In this document: positions 4,239 through 5,059 of the stretch, in pieces | Numbering within the stretch: position 1 is the stretch's first letter | Layout of the letters: each line of letters opens with the position of its first letter | Translations under genes and position numbers: made by a program | Assembly (NCBI GenBank): GCA_018816605.1 | Contig: JAHIVS010000620.1 | Span: 1-5,059 of the forward strand | Direction: 5' to 3' | Source of the DNA: Pseudomonadota bacterium | GTDB lineage: Bacteria > Desulfobacterota > Desulfobacteria > Desulfobacterales > Desulfobacteraceae | Length of the DNA stretch: 5,059 nt | Notes under the pieces: generated by a model | What the model was told of the DNA's origin: nothing | Seen by the model: the letters and a program-made list of their open reading frames with translations, nothing else | Databases searched by the model: none

Positions 4239-5059
4239 GGCAGGATCCTTTTGAAAAGTTTTTCATACAGGAGATCAATTTCTTTGATGCGCACCAGGAA
4301 TCCGGTCAGGGGCAATAGGATTGAAAAAATAACGCCGACAATGGTGCAGATAAGAAGGTTTTTGCCCAGGGTGGTTGGGTCGATAATATGACAAAGCCCC
4401 CAATAAAGGATCTGGAGGATGGTGCCAAGCACCAGGGTCAGGGGAATGAGTTTTAGAAAAAAAAGGTAAACCTCTTTTTTTTGGGTGTTCCGGCTTTTGC
4501 GGTTCCAGCATTCAAAGAGCAATAGTGCGCTCAGGGTGACGGAACTAGTGAGTCCCAGGGCCACCCCTTTTATGCCCCAGATTTTCATAAACCCATAGAT
4601 CATGGGCAGACTTGCCACCACGCACAGGGTGGAGAAAAGGGCGGGGAATAAAGTGTTTTGAAGGGCATAGTAGCCCCGGGCAACAATGGTCTGGGCTGAA
4701 AAGGCAAAGGCGCCTGCCAGGAAAAAAGGAAGAATGCCTGCCGTCAGGTGGGTCGCCTGGGTGTCAAAGGCGCCCCGTTGAAAAAGAATCATCACAATTT
4801 CTTTTCGAAGGACCATGAACAGAACTGAAAAAGGAATCACCAGAAAAATAAACTTCAGGGTTTGATTGATCATGTGGTTCAAGCGGTTAAAATCACCTGC
4901 TGCCGCAATTTTGGCCATAAAGGGATAGGAAGCCATTCCCACAGCCTGGCCGAAAAAACCCACCAGGATGAACATGATCCGCAGGGCATAGTTCATGGCG
5001 GCGATACTTCCTTCGGCCAGAAAGGAACCAAAAAATTTCATCAGGATTTCCGTTGAAAA
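4211..5059 (-). CDS. murJ: Lipid II flippase MurJ, C-terminal part (5' end outside window)
   Basis: Partial gene: the frame stays open to the window edge, adding Phe-Ser-Thr-Glu-Ile-Leu before the Met at 5041-5039, which is internal and not the start. MurJ flips the undecaprenyl-linked peptidoglycan precursor lipid II across the inner membrane. Family proteins have about 500-530 residues and 14 membrane helices; here 282 residues remain. Counting from that Met, seven hydrophobic stretches (about 18-38, 62-86, 98-118, 131-151, 159-176, 191-215, 228-250) fit helices 8-14. Recognisable family segments are EGSIAAMNYALR (10-21), QRGAFDTQAT (88-97), ARGYYALQNTLFP (121-133) and GIKGVALGLTSSV (156-168). 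The tail is basic, ending WQKKKTEE. Its last 28 bases overlap the sirtuin gene, so the two are one transcription unit whose promoter lies beyond the window. Another MOP-superfamily flippase is the only real alternative. Confidence 0.9.
   Translation of the reverse strand, partial: FSTEILMKFFGSFLAEGSIAAMNYALRIMFILVGFFGQAVGMASYPFMAKIAAAGDFNRLNHMINQTLKFIFLVIPFSVLFMVLRKEIVMILFQRGAFDTQATHLTAGILPFFLAGAFAFSAQTIVARGYYALQNTLFPALFSTLCVVASLPMIYGFMKIWGIKGVALGLTSSVTLSALLLFECWNRKSRNTQKKEVYLFFLKLIPLTLVLGTILQILYWGLCHIIDPTTLGKNLLICTIVGVIFSILLPLTGFLVRIKEIDLLYEKLFKRILPWQKKKTEE
4246..4252 (-). promoter_or_regulatory. Ribosome binding site of the sirtuin gene, inside murJ
   Basis: On the minus strand AAAAGGA precedes the ATG at 4238 by 7 bases. 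It lies wholly within murJ coding sequence. It supports the sirtuin start despite the 28-base overlap; the next in-frame Met is residue 66, inside the catalytic domain. Confidence 0.7.

Noticed and set aside
4612..5056. Plus-strand frames opposite murJ
   Set aside because: Short, Gly/Arg/Gln-rich shadows of a clear membrane-protein gene.

Overview
The window looks like a chromosomal segment from an anaerobic, motile, Gram-negative bacterium, most likely a sulfate reducer of the Desulfobacterota (Desulfobacter-like). This rests on a small tetraheme c-type cytochrome, a chemoreceptor with a c-type heme motif in its periplasmic domain, a candidate sigma-54 promoter and moderate GC content. It is inferred from gene content only. 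There are five protein genes, the last cut by the window edge, and no RNA gene, CRISPR array or insertion sequence that I can see.

Left part, plus strand. A leader of about 210 bases holds an imperfect long stem and a 10-bp palindrome. It precedes a two-gene unit: a secreted tetraheme cytochrome c (213-671) and, 18 bases later, a 559-residue methyl-accepting chemotaxis protein (690-2369). The receptor has a CFHCH heme-attachment motif between its two membrane segments. The close spacing suggests co-expression, and both products place heme in the periplasm, so a redox-sensing or redox-taxis module is the natural reading.

Middle. The 216-base gap 2370-2585 holds a strong 16-bp inverted repeat (one mismatch) and a good match to a sigma-54 -24/-12 promoter. 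Next is a soluble-looking lytic transglycosylase (2586-3425) with a C-terminal SLT domain and no recognisable signal peptide. Sigma-54 control, no Sec signal and a chemoreceptor neighbour together hint at a flagellum-linked muramidase; this is inference.

Right part, minus strand. A sirtuin-family NAD-dependent deacylase (3420-4238) and the C-terminal half of the lipid II flippase MurJ (4211-5059, running off the window) form an overlapping pair transcribed towards the transglycosylase. The sirtuin start lies inside the MurJ 3' end, and the overlap contains an A8 run that reads as A AAA AAG in the MurJ frame. The sirtuin and transglycosylase genes converge and share a TCATGA in which both stop codons lie.

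The points most worth a second look are the cytochrome plus heme-receptor pair with its shortage of axial histidines, the sigma-54/inverted-repeat region before the transglycosylase, and the slippery A-run in the MurJ-sirtuin overlap.
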